Positions 44,128 through 58,279 of a DNA stretch of 64,000 nt are shown in pieces. The notes beneath the pieces were generated by a model. That model was not told the DNA's origin. It did not search any database and worked only from the letters and a program-made list of their open reading frames with translations. Source of the stretch: Coprinellus micaceus (taxonomy: Eukaryota > Basidiomycota > Agaricomycetes > Agaricales > Psathyrellaceae); assembly GCA_951394405.1 (NCBI GenBank), contig OX596339.1, forward strand, positions 2,356,001 through 2,420,000. The letters are read 5' to 3'. The number at the start of each line of letters is the position of its first letter. Position 1 is the stretch's first letter. The position numbers were made by a program, and so were the translations under genes.

Positions 44128-44336
44128 ATCCAAGAGCGGGTGTATGCATTTCCACTGCAAATAATAAATAGCGGTGTTCTATTGATTATCTAATGAAGAA
44201 GGGGGTAAAGGTAAAATGAATGGCGGGGACCAAAACGGCATAAGGTTGTAATACGATACTACGGACGGAGTGTCTGCACATAACCGACGGAGTCGAGGAG
44301 GAAAGCCGAGAAAGGACTACTGTTGGCATAGAAGGA

Positions 44337-47108
<2,772 letters not shown>

Positions 47109-47215
47109 GACTGGAATGTGGTCGTGGTTCGAGGTCAAGAGACGTCCTGCGGGAATGGATGATTTGAAAGCAATCCAAACAAGAATAAATAGATGTCTAT
47201 GGTACATTCATTACA

Positions 47216-48145
47216 CTACATTACAACACATGAACGAGTCTTCCTCTTTTCCTTGCCCCGCGTTTCAGGGTATCGTGTGCGCATTTGTCGTAACAGATCC
47301 TCAAACACCTCAGCGACATGCCAGTTTCTCTTCGCAGACGTTTCGTAGAACGCCAGGTCCCAGCGGTTGCAGAGTGATTGGATCGTGGCTCGTGGTACCT
47401 CGCGTTCATTCACGAGGTCCAGCTTGGTGCCGACGATAACAATTGGAACCGTCTGCAAGCGCTCTGAGCATTTTCGTTTGAGCTTTGGAGCGACAAGTGG
47501 AGAGCTCACGGTATCACCGCCTTTGATACGGTATATTTGCTTTCGAAGGTTATCTACTTCCTTCAGTGTTGTTTCCTGCGTCAAGCTATCATGCTGTTAG
47601 CTTGCTGGGGCCGGGAAGGAAACGGAGCGACACACCTAAAAACCAAGACAAATCCCATTCCAGACTGGACAAAGGGTCGTGAGTCGTGCCCCAGGCATGA
47701 GACGCCTCGTGTTCGTACCTTGATATAGACTTCATTCAGAGACGTGAACTGCTCAGCGCCTGCAGTGTCCAGCACTTCCAACTATCGAAAAAGGTTTGCC
47801 TACGTTGGTTCAAAGGCTGGGGTGGAGACATACGGAGGACAATTGGTCATCGACCGTGACTGTGCGACGGTATTCTTCTGCAGAAAAATGAGCGCTAAAC
47901 CCTCAACTGCACGCGCGCAGGTACGCACCTTCGATCGTAGGGTCATAGTTTTCCACAAAGACATCCCTCACAAAGCGTACTTGGTCCAGGATCAGGTTCC
48001 TGCGACACGACATACACCAGCAGACGAACCTGTTAAGGCGGATTTCCCCACACCACCGGCTGTGTGCAAGGTCGTTTGAGCGGTAGACAGAGGACGAGAA
48101 TCCATGGTGCGTACCTCCAAGGACAACCACTTTGTATGTGCGCAT
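47216..48145 (-). CDS. Ras-superfamily GTPase, Rap/Rsr1-like, C-terminal CVVM
   Basis: Eight exons (48145..48115, 48059..48030, 47979..47929, 47877..47834, 47781..47719, 47664..47636, 47585..47510, 47452..47216) give 186 aa. G1 is GAGGVGKSAL, switch I/G2 YDPTIEEEYRR, G3 LDTAGAEQFTSL, G4 GTKLDLVNE and G5 ETSAK; the C-terminus KRKTRSCVVM is a polybasic CAAX box for prenylation and membrane attachment. The effector region and the DTAGxEQF motif place it near Rap1/Rsr1 (bud-site or polarity GTPases) rather than Ras, Rho or Rab. Ala replaces the usual Thr/Gln after DTAG, and G4 has Thr instead of Asn. Role in polarity is inferred. Confidence 0.88.
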
Positions 48146-48420
48146 CGTATCAACAACGGCCTATTGAGAGTCGACTCTGACGCAGCAACATTCGGCCACG
48201 GTTCGAGTTCAGGCACTGGGGAAGATGGCGGGCGATGAGAAAGAACGATATGTCGGTCCCAGGAGCTTCCTCGTTCCCATCACATAGGGGTTGCAATTGA
48301 AACCGTTGACATGCCTTGCGGCGCGTGGCTGTGATGGTATGGATGCACTTCCTCTGCTCAAATTGTTCAAAAATATCATACTACAAATTTAACAACCATG
48401 AGTGCGAGACTGGAGCCATC

Positions 48421-50290
48421 CTACTCAGCAGCGTCTGCCACCTTCGAGGCAGCTTCCTCAGCCTTCTTGGCTGCAGCAGCACTGGCAAAGCTCAAGGTCG
48501 GGCGGACAGTCGGGGCAAGGTTGGCAGAGGAACCAGCGGGCTTGGAAGGTGCAGGTGCAGCTTTCAATTCGGGAGTGGGCGAAGCCACCCTGTGGGACCC
48601 GCGCTCAATAGCTGGCCTCGAGTTGGTGCGGGACATGGGCAGGCGCTCCTTGATAGTTTCTTTTTCCTTTTCAATCTTCTCCTCCACTTCCTTCTCGCGC
48701 TGCGTGACATCGACGGGCCTGGAAACCAAGTTTAAATATGGCTCGAGAAATGCGTGATGAGTACGTACCTAGCCGCTCCGAAAGGGTTGGACTTCGCTGC
48801 GGGCTGAGACGAGGCCATTTTGGGGGATGAGAGGGGGGTCGCGGATGAGGAGGCGTTGCCTGAGCGAGGAAGAAGCTCCAGCTTTCGGCGGCCCATTTGA
48901 GGGGTAGATGGGACCGACTCGTTCGCTGCAAATGCTATTTGTGAGCAATCATATCACACGCTACGAGTCCTCAGACGTACGAGAGCGTTCTCCCCCACCG
49001 GCGCGGGAAAAGGTCTTCGGCGCACGATGAGCACCGCGCCAGTCTCCTTCATCGGCTAGGGTGTCTCTTGGGGGTGGTGCGTCTCCTCGGGGCCGGTGAC
49101 TGCTAAACCTGCTGCCGGACTCCTCCCCAGTCGAGGGGGTAAACTTACCCCCTCTGGTCCAACTATCCTCTCTATCAGCCCCGCCCTCAGCACCAGCGAA
49201 TCCAGGTCCTCTGCGCCTGATCGAGCCAGTGTCGGGTTCGGGGCCAGGAGGAGGGGCCCTTGGGCGGCTCGATCTCCATTCCGAAACGCCGTCAGCAGCG
49301 CTTGGTGGGGGGGGAGCGCGTTCGCCTGGGGGCCCGTCGAAGCGTCTGCGGTTGCTGTCACCGCGTCCGAGGTCCGGCAAAGGGCCATCGCGCCTCCAGG
49401 GGTTGTCAAACTTGGAGTCGTCTTCGTAGTGGCCTCCAGAGCCGCCGAATCCAGAACGTTCCTTGGCTAGAAGATAGGGCGGCTATGATGTCAGATAACA
49501 GCATTTTTTGAGGAGGCCGGGAGTGCTCACGAGGTTCGGCCACACTGACACGAATCGTCCTTCCAGCGATGCTCTGCACTCCGTAAGGACGCGGATAGGG
49601 GAAGGAGCGACGAGAGGACATACCGCGCCGGTCTTGCTGAGAGCATCCTTCAATCCATCCAAAGTCTCGAACTCGACATACCCAAATCCTTTCGGCCTGT
49701 CGTCCCTGTCCTTGATGATTTTAATCGAGTTGATCTAGATAAAAACGTGAGAGGAACATCGGTGAGACGCGTACGGACGCTGCGAACCTTGAATTCGCTG
49801 AAATGGGCACCGATGTCGTCGTCGGTCAGGTCGAAGGCCAAGTTCCCAATGAAAGCGGTGTACGGGGGCTGAGTCGGGAGAGGAACTTCTTCACGGGAGA
49901 ACATGGACCTGTCCCCTGGATGTACGCATGAGATCGAGGGGGAAGGGAGATGACATTATATGCTGACCTCGAGCATCGTCGCGACGGCTGAAACGATCAT
50001 CACGACCATAATCACCCTCGAGCTTCGGCGCCGCTAATCGAGATTGAGAAGTCGAATACGGAGAGAATATGTATGGGCTTACGTGCATTCGGAAGAGCAT
50101 CTACTTCATCTGCCCAAGATCCCAGTCCTAGCGCAAATAGATCAGTCGCTCGCTCGTCGTGCCAGGCGGTTACTTGACCCACCGCCGTCGCCGAGAAACT
50201 CGCTGAGAGCGATCTTTTTTCCTTTCTTGGGTGCTACAATTTTAAAATATGTTAGATTAGATGCCACAAAGCAAAGACAATCATACCCAT
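48421..50290 (-). CDS. Translation initiation factor eIF4B (Tif3-like)
   Basis: Ten exons (50290..50287, 50233..50183, 50127..50083, 50033..49968, 49915..49788, 49734..49624, 49573..49531, 49466..48981, 48925..48769, 48718..48421) give 462 aa. The N-terminus MAPKKGKKIALSEFLGDGG then LGSWADEVDALP is the eIF4B signature. An RRM follows: AFIGNLAFDL (RNP2) and KGFGYVEF (RNP1). An Asp/Arg/Gly-rich region and a Ser/Ala/Lys-rich tail complete it. eIF4B stimulates eIF4A in 43S recruitment and scanning in the cytosol. The first coding exon has just four bases (ATGG), so translation starts on a micro-exon. The 5' splice site GTATGA follows it directly. Confidence 0.92.
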
Positions 50291-51100
50291 TGCTTGAGCG
50301 AATTGGAATGAGGAGAAATGTCGCCCAGAAATTTCGGATTCTGCCAGAGTAGTCCTTTGTTTGATTGCGTCTTCCCGGGCCGCCGAACCCGGTTACCACA
50401 TGTACAGTGATCTACCAATAAAAGTAACACCCAAATGATGTGTTCGAATTTTCTCTACAACCACTGGTCCATTTGGTGAGATCATTTCATGTATGCATTA
50501 CACTCCCCTTCTTCTATATGATAGTGAACCTTTATATGTTTTACTCCAAAACTGGTTTTACAATTGTGCTTCCACTGGTGCAGGAGCATTTCTGGCCTGG
50601 ATCACCTCAGTCACATGGGAAAAGGCCCCTCTAAGGCTCAGGAAATTGTCTCCCGACAGGCCTTTTGAGGTGCTGGAAATGGGGACAGATCCGCCTGCCC
50701 TTCCCACCTGGCTCTTCCCATACCCATTCCCCCTGGGATTTCCCTGTACCCTGGAACTTGGTACAGTACCCAGTTCCCTGTCACAGTCACAGGGTGTCTG
50801 GGGTCCTCCTCTTTTTTTCTCTTTTTTTTTTCTGCTCCTCTGTGCACCCATCCAACATGCAAGTGAGAGCATTGCTGTTCCAGCAGGTGTATGGTCTTTC
50901 TACACCATCCTTCCCAAACAAATTAGCAGATACTGGACCTGCCTCTCATCCAATGTCGTGAGGCTTTATTCATTACCTGCACACAATTAAATTTCAATCC
51001 TATATCAAGGTTCTCCTGTCCAATAGCCCCTACTTCCCATTTCCCTCAGATAAGTTTCTGTTCCTGTTCCTGACTTAGAAGCCTCCCCCTCCCCCCAAGT

Positions 51101-51396
51101 TGGAAATTCCCAATTCCCCTACCCCTGGAAATTCCCACCTCCCTTCTTTAACCTGGAATTTCCTTGTTCCCCTGTCCCAGATGGAACTGGAAATTCCTAC
51201 CTCCCTGCTCCAACCTGGAATTTCCCACTTCCACTCTACCTGGGATTTCCTTATTCCCCTGTCCCAGATGGAATTTCCCTCTCCCACCCACCTGGGATTT
51301 CCTTATTCCCCTATCCCACATGGAACTTCCCATTTCCACCCATCTGGAATTTCCTGATTTCCCTATCCCCCCTGGAATTTCCCACCCCCACTCCAC
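51101..51396. repeat. Imperfect minisatellite of GGAATTTCC-type units
   Basis: About ten irregular units each combining GGAATTTCC (or GGAAATTCC, GGGATTTCC) with CCC/TTCCC spacers and, in several, CTGTCCCAGATGGAA. The unit is roughly 25-55 bp and diverged, so it is an old tandem array. Confidence 0.7.
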
Positions 51397-51430
51397 GGTA
51401 TTTCCAAGATAAGTCAGTCTGATCATCAGC

Positions 51431-51457
51431 ATCTATCTTATCTTATCTTATCTTATC
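51431..51457. repeat. TATCT microsatellite
   Basis: Four perfect copies of the pentamer TATCT/TCTTA with short imperfect flanks. Confidence 0.8.
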
Positions 51458-52180
51458 ACCTATCTCTGTTGTTTGTTTCAATCAGTGGCTATCACCTTCA
51501 TCGACCAGCAAGAATCCATGGCTTGTGAGACCAAATCGGGCTAAATGTAATCATTTTGTACTACTCATTCTCGGAAAAATCTTCATTGTCCGTATGTGCT
51601 GAGAAGCGTCGCCTCTTGCTGGGAAGCCCTCTTTCACTGGGGGATGAATCATGGTCATCTGAACACCACTATACATCTGGGTTGTGCACAATTGGCTTTT
51701 ATAACAAGGCATCATTGTGCACAACCTGTTGCTAGTCCTGTGTGGGCCTTGAGGGACTCCACTGGGTGCCATTGTGCACAACGGGCATCTAGTCCTCGTC
51801 GCATCAATTATGATGGCATCCTTTACCTTTCCCAATGCGGTAGGCAAACTCGGTAGATAAAAAACCAAAATTTATGTTGTGGGGTCTCGAAAGCCTTCCC
51901 AGGTGGCCTCAAATAAAATTCAGTATTTGAATCAGCTCCAGCCAGCGTGTGCCAACCTCACCCTACACCTGTTAATTCGAGGCCCTTGGGCCGAGCCCGT
52001 GATGAGCGGCAGCAAGGAACCCGGGGGCCCCACGTATGTGACTGATGGTCCTAAATCGGGGGCCGTGGGACCCTCCCCGGAGCATCGCAGGGCCCCCCCG
52101 AAGGGAGGGGTGCGATGCAGAGTGAGAGGGAGCTACCCATTTGGGAATGTGGGGGCTGTTGCGAATGAAAAATAGCACAT

Positions 52181-55100
52181 TTACATCAGCAGTGTCACCC
52201 CATCAGGAATGCTCCTGCTGGGCGTTGTGCACAATCTGGTTGTCCACCCCTCATCTGAATCAGACTCATCCCCCCCAACGAGTGACATTTTCATCAGCTC
52301 CATCTCCTGCAGTACCTTATCCTCAGCCTCGAGTTCCCCATCCTCACTATCCCAGCTGTCATCCTCAGCTTCTGCTTCTTCTTCAACCTCAGTCTGCTCT
52401 CCATACTCGCCTATAGCACCCTCCCCGGGGGTGGAGATCACCGCATCACCATGAAAAGCCTGTGGGCACGTTCCCCAGTCCGCAGCAGCCACACTAGGGG
52501 ACAGTGTACGTATGCACTGTTTCCAGGAGCTGATAAGGTCATTGATCTCCCGGTTCTTGGCTTCCAATTGGTAGAGAACATCGGGATCTGTGGCACAAGT
52601 TAGCACTGATCGCTGAGACAGCAAGGGTAGTGGTGATCTTACCACCAATGACCTCCAGGGCGTTATGCAGCAGGGAGGTCTCTCTCACAGCCCAGACTCG
52701 CATGCTATTGCATTCCATCCTCAGCCGCCCAAGCTCCTCATCGCACCGTTGAGCTCCCAACCAAGACCTAATCCCCATTCTAACCTCTTCGTTTCCCAGC
52801 CAGAGTGGTATAGGTCCCGCTACGCCGTCATTGAGTCCCTGGTCGTCCCAGATGGGAGCATCTACGTCGAGAGAATAGACTTCGTTTGCCTCAATCTTCC
52901 TGGGTGGACGAGCACCAGGTGTAGCCTTCCCCTCTCGGATAAGAATCTCGAGGTCACTGCAGAGGCTGTTGTACTTCTTCATCAGATTCACGATGTTGGG
53001 CTGATGGCGGGCAACCTGAGATTTGATGTGGGTATGAAGGCAGGAGTCTACACTAATTGGTCAGAAATACCTTCTTCAAGAGCAAGGGATCACGTACCAC
53101 TGGCTGTAGTCTGGCTGTACGCTTTGTCGACCCGTTCTAGCTCGAATTTCCTGTCTTGAACACGGGCGCGGAGTCGCTCTTTCACAGCGAGTGCCTTCAT
53201 CCGTGTCTGCAGATACTTGTCGTTGAGAAGTGAGCGCAGGTCTTGACGCTCGCTGAGGCCTAGGGCATTGCGTTTGGATTCGACCTGGGTGTCGATACCC
53301 GTTTTCTGTTCGGTTAGGTGGATGCGCATCTCAATCAGCTCTTCGAGCTTCTCAATCGAGATGTTCTGTGTTAGTTTTCTTGATACACCTGCGATCTCCT
53401 GCCCCAATGCCATACTGAGGTCCATCAGGGTGAGGATCACCTTGAGACACTTGTTCGCCAGACCGTCTGTTGCCCGCATCAGCGGTCACGTTTGAGCCGC
53501 TACCTGCTCGCCCCAACAGCGCCCTAACTCCTCTTCACCATGGGCAAGCTCTGACATACCAAGGAGCGCCTCTCTCCGCTTGCTCTGCACGGCTTTGAAC
53601 TTGCGAAGAGTCCATTCACCCAGAGTTCGCCGCCGCTGGTCAGTCTCGAATGCCACTTGGGTGTCCAGAGTGAAGACACGTTGATGGAACTGGGAGAGCG
53701 TTAGTGAGGAGTAGGCAAAGTGGAGGAGGATACGCACCCCAGACACATGCAGTGTCGGTATGAGGAAGTCAAGGGAAGACCATAACCGCTCACACCCTTC
53801 GCCGTCACTCAACCCAAATCCCTCTCGCTTCCGAGGGTGGTAGACAAGTTGACATGGCCATTGATGACCATACGCATGGAATACCGACACCGCCCACGAA
53901 ATGCGTCCTCTCAGCTCCGGAATGAAACCCCACTTGACAATACTATGTTCCAACTGACACCCGATATCGTAGAGTAGCCCTACCGTCGCATTCTCGGGCA
54001 GGTACTTGAAGAGCTTTATGATGAGGGCGATGGCGTAGTATTGATGTTCTCCCGCAGTAGTCATATTGGCTAGCCAGAGAACCTGATCGTGACGGCAAAG
54101 CATCACCATGAGGCTGGTGTCTGCAAAGAATTTTGTGCTTGCTTTGCCCCATTTCTCGTCTGCCACCGTGAAGGACTCGAGACAAGCATCGAGAACCGAC
54201 TTTGGCAGCTTCATCCCCACCTCAACCATGTCCGCCTCTGTGGATGTTGCTGGCTGGGGCACCTGTCGAGCAGGTCGGGCGTCGTTGACGAGCTTCTCGG
54301 CGGCAGCGATCTCTTCAGGGGTGAGGAAGACGGAGGAGGGGTGCTTCAATGGCGGGTCACTTCCTTTCCCGCGGACGGGGTTACGCCTCTTTTGAGTGAA
54401 GCAGGCATCGAGGCAGACAATGAAATCGAATCTACACAAGAGGGTCAGTATTAAGAGAGGCGGGTATGAGAACTACTAAACCCACAGAAGCTTTCCAAGG
54501 GCATCAGCATCTCCGAAGCCCAGAGGGCACCGCCAAGCAAGATATTCCAATCCCTCTAACCCTTCACCTGGGCTAATGTCCTCCCAGAACGTGTCCCCGT
54601 CGTCTTCCGCAGTAGTCGAGGGGTTGAGGATGGCTTTCCGTAAGATAAACTCCGTCTCGGCGCGTAGGTAGATGAACCATTTTAGACTTGCAGCTAGCTT
54701 GCGACGGATCACGTCCTTCCCTCGAATTGCATGGCCTCTTGCCCACAAGAACATCTCCAAGCTCGCCGACCAGGCCGATTTGTTGGGCGCCGTGCGCTGG
54801 TGGAGGAGACGCATGAAGTCTAGCATCTGCACGTCGAAGGCATAGGTCGGGCGTATTGGAGCGGACACGAGGTATCCAATTCGTAGGAGCGACTGAGGTG
54901 CCTGACAAACACACACCATAACACTTGAGATTCCTGCGCCAAGATAACAGTTGAGTACGTGTTGAGTTTGTAAAGAATTAACGTACTGTCAAGAGATACC
55001 AATGTAATTCTCAACTTGCGAATGGTAGAAAGACAGTCGCATGAATCCACCTCTCGAGGAACATTTCGAAGTCCTTCTGACACACGGAGCAGCTCCAGCC

Positions 55101-55437
55101 AGACCGGAATGAGGCGGGGAATGACGAGTGTTGTCCATGATCTCCACTGCGCTGGTCGATGGTCGCGCCGAGGTCGGGGCGGTGTACATGGGGTGCTTTG
55201 AAAGCTAATTGGCCCTCCATTCGAGTCGTCCACGCGAGGAGTGAAAGGCGGCGCATTTGTCGATTGCCGATAGCGCCCTCCAGGAGTGTAGAGGTCGACC
55301 TGAGGGGCGATGAAGAGGTGACTCGTGCCATAAGGCCGTCGCTCGGGAGTTGATACTGGCTGAAAGGCACCCGCTGAAACTGGGCCAGAGCGCCTCGAGC
55401 GCTTGAGAGACTTCGGGAGGGAGAACGACGGGGCCAT
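52181..55437 (-). pseudogene. KDZ (Kyakuja-Dileera-Zisupton) transposase with one in-frame stop
   Basis: Six exons (55437..54987, 54933..54486, 54431..53738, 53689..53098, 53047..52643, 52587..52181) make 998 codons with a single internal TGA at 53486-53488. The N-terminal half holds a CxC1-type cysteine-cluster region (SSVMVCVCQAPQSLL, WSASLEMFLWARG). The KDZ catalytic part begins FDFIVCLDACFTQKRRNP and includes LPENATVGLLYDIGCQLEHS, HAYGHQWPCQL and DGEGCERLWSSLDFLIP, the usual order in these transposases. The C-terminal coiled-coil and WLG.....C.EE.ARL-type region continues beyond the stop in the same frame. The context ACGTGACC suggests CGA decayed to TGA. Read-through would restore the frame, so the gene died recently or survives in other copies. 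Confidence 0.87.
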
Positions 55438-55747
55438 TGCAATGTATAATCGGGGGAAAATTCTGAACTCGCCTTGGATTAATTTCGGATTCACAACGAA
55501 ACGATCAAATTACACTAGTCACATGACACAACAAGATTGATTGGACGAGAGAAAAGGGGCAAACTACGACTGCAAGAAAGAAAGAAAGAACCTAGAAAGG
55601 AGGAAGGCTCAACAAGAGGGTGTGGGGTGACAAATGGATAAGACTTTACTGGGCACAGAGCGACGACAGCAACGGAACCCCTGCTTTCAACTACTGGCAT
55701 TTGTCAGTGTTGTCAGTCAGCCAATATCCCACAAAACTTACCCTGAC
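55438..55747. other. Gap between transposase and passenger gene
   Basis: 310 bp between the transposase start and the passenger-gene stop codon. It should contain the transposase promoter and the passenger 3' UTR; there is an A/G-rich tract and no gene. Confidence 0.4.
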
Positions 55748-58279
55748 TTAAGACTGTTGCTCGACAGAAAAAAGACCCCCATAGAACGATGCCGGTGACT
55801 TGCGGGAGTTGGAAATGAAGGGGAGACGAACAGGGGGGATGGGCGGGCGCCCGAATTGCCGGAGGAATCGGGTGCTGTACTCGATCACGACGAGATTCTC
55901 CAGGACGATCATGTCGAACTCTGAGTGAGTGTCGAGTGAAGCATTGATGATGGACTTGGGGCAATCCGGCCAAGCTAATACCATGTCTCTGAATGCAAGG
56001 AAGTAAGGTACCCTCCCAGGCCAGTCACGCGAGGCAACGCCTCCGTCCACGTTCGAAATCTCCTTGACGAAGATGTTCGCGTGGAGGTTCCCGACGGCGG
56101 GGAAGACACGGCGAATAGCCAGCTCCCTCTCCTTGCGGGCGCTCCGTACCTCCTCCAAATCAACCTCTTGTGCCCGCCACAAAGACGGGCACAACACTTG
56201 GTCTAAGATCAGAAGTTCAAAGCGAAAGCTCTGCTTGTGGGTGTGCCAACGAATTTCAGCGAGGACATCCCTCGTGATCACCGTCTGAAGTTGCCCTACA
56301 CTGAGGATGGGAATTCGACCGCTGACCCAGTTGACGAATTTCAGGGAGCCGCTAAGAATGGGAAGCAGTTCATGCAACGGATGAATCTTTCGCTTGCTGG
56401 AGGTCGTCGCCTTCGTTTTCGAGCCGGCGGTGGTTGTGGCATTCCCTGACGCAACTTCTCCTTCCTCGAGCACGCTTGAGGTAGATGCGCCTGGGGTGGA
56501 TGGGGACGGAGAGACCAAGGCTGAAGGGACGCCCCGGGGATTGAGGGAACACGGTCGTTTTGCAGAGGGGCCTGATGTGGAGGAGCTGGGCACTGGCTGC
56601 TTACTTCCATGGTCGGTACCACAGTTCGAGGAGGCAGGGGGGTCAGGGAAGTGTCGCTTGAGGCCAATGAGGAAATTCCGCCACTGCTGGCTGGTGGGGA
56701 ACGATATCGTCCCTCCCATGGACAAAGTGGCCTCGATGATGGTGGGGAGATATGCAGGAAGGACGGAGAGGTATCCCGCGGTGTACACACAGCAATTATT
56801 CGACGCCTCGCCCTTCTGCGCATCGAAAACCGCTGGAGGCGGTAACACAGTTCCCCTTAGCTGCTTGGAGAGACCTTTTGCAAACGGTCCCAGACCCAAC
56901 ACCGCCGAGGCCTCATCCCACGAACATATTGTCTGAAGGTCCATCAAGCCAGGATCGGCAACGGTGGACATGGACAGCGACGAGGAACCTGGGCCCTTCT
57001 TCAGGTTGTAGACGACAACTGAAAGGGACAGTCAGTCATGAAAAGAAAAAAGATTCCAGAAACGCGAGACTTACACGGCATTAATCATGCTGAATGGGAG
57101 ACGGAATCCCCCACCTCGTCCACTCCTTTCTCCCCCGCCGCTCCAATTGCGCTTTGACGGCGGCTAGAAACCCGGATACTGAACCGTTGCAAGGCCCGCT
57201 GAAGCTCGACTCCGGGGAATTTAGAAGTGACGATCGGGAAGGGGTAGGGTCCACTGCGTGTGGTTGTGAACTCCTCGGTGATGATGTTGGGAGCCCCATG
57301 TCCCATGGAGGTGGTGAGGAGCTTGCTCGGCGCCGCTGCGCTTACATTCATGTTTGCAGGAAGCAGCTTTGAAGGTCAAATCAGAATGACTGGGACCCCG
57401 ATACGAAAGAGGCGTTGGGCGACTGGAACTGAGTGCGTGAATGCGCCCATGATGGAGGTGTCGACGTTGTATCGTTTATTGTCTTCCGAGGAGCAGAGAA
57501 GGGTGCGGGGAAGGAAGACCGTCACGAGAGTCATCCACCCGAAGAGCTCGAGACATGTCCGCTGCAACTCCCTGACGTCCTGCACGATCTTACAGTAGGA
57601 AAGGCCCATCGATAGCCGGTCAAGCGTCTCCAGCATATGCGTGACGAGCAATGCAGGTTCATCGTCCTTCATCGTTTCAAGGGCCTTCCACACCGCATTA
57701 CAACACTTGTCGATTTGAATCTTGAACTCTTGAACGATGCTCGGCTTGAGAACACATACTTCCCGATTGACAGCGCCAGGGATCATGGTGCATTCAGAGC
57801 GGCAGGGCGCCCACCAGAGAATTGCTCGCGTTGGCGAGAACCGCGGAATGCAGGCGAAGTGTTCGAACCTTGCCGAGTAGAATTGGGGCCATCGTCCCCA
57901 GTCGTCGAAGCCATAGCACCCATCTCTGAATAGGTGGGGGGACCTCTTCCCTAGGCCAGGCATGTATAGGTTGGGGCTGTTGGGGGAGAAGCAAACCCAG
58001 TCGCCACCATCCTCCACATCTTCCAGCTCCCCCGATTCATCCACCACCTCGCCTTTCAACACAGGGACATCCAGGAATGCATACACCAAGGCATCGGTCG
58101 CGAGCCAGTTCTCTACGCCACATTGAGCTTCAACAGAGAGCAAGCGAGGACGCGTACTCACCCGGGCCTTCTCCCCCACGCTGGTACTGGGGAAGGACGC
58201 CTCTCCGATAGCCGTCCCCAAACAGGAGTCTCTGCATTGCCATGACCGAGGCTGGGACGTTCATCTCACTCATGGACAT
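55748..58279 (-). pseudogene. Passenger gene of the KDZ element, broken by an in-frame stop
   Basis: Exon 1 (58279..58162) encodes MSMSEMNVPASVMAM and exon 2 (58127 onward) GVENWLATDALVYAFLDVPV, CFSPNSPNLYMPGLGKRS, FACIPRFSPTRAILWWAP and VPVILI. A TGA at 57376-57378 interrupts a frame that continues directly as PSKLLPANMNVSAAAPSKLL, where related sequences would have Arg (CGA). The 3' half (about 57030 to 55748) encodes STVADPGLMDLQTICSWDEA and a basic Ser-rich domain ending SFYGGLFSVEQQS. Splicing between 57250 and 57030 cannot be fixed; three frames look partly coding there. The protein is not recognised beyond being a usual neighbour-type ORF of agaricomycete KDZ transposons. Confidence 0.6.

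Larger units (their letters stand above)
50291..52180. other. Repeat-rich non-coding region left of the KDZ element
   Basis: 1.9 kb with no supported gene. It holds an imperfect minisatellite (51101-51396), a TATCT/TCTTA microsatellite (51431-51457), three TTGTGCACAA palindromes (51682, 51715, 51772) with a fourth just inside the transposase ORF (52225), and a GC-rich hairpin at 52082-52118 with an 8-bp stem GCATCGCA. Confidence 0.6.
52181..58279 (-). mobile_element. KDZ-type DNA transposon (transposase plus passenger gene)
   Basis: Two adjacent minus-strand genes, 310 bp apart, make up the coding part of the element. Both carry one CGA-to-TGA-type nonsense codon. Exact ends are not determined; candidate boundary repeats are the TTGTGCACAA palindromes at the 3' side and the triplet-motif cluster at 58353-58433 at the 5' side. 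KDZ elements are abundant in agaricomycetes and usually make 8-bp target duplications. Confidence 0.6.

Noticed and set aside
53690..53737. In-frame segment VRILLHFAYSSLTLSQ of the transposase
   Set aside because: It is a 48-nt phase-0 intron with GTGCGT donor and CCCAG acceptor rather than protein.
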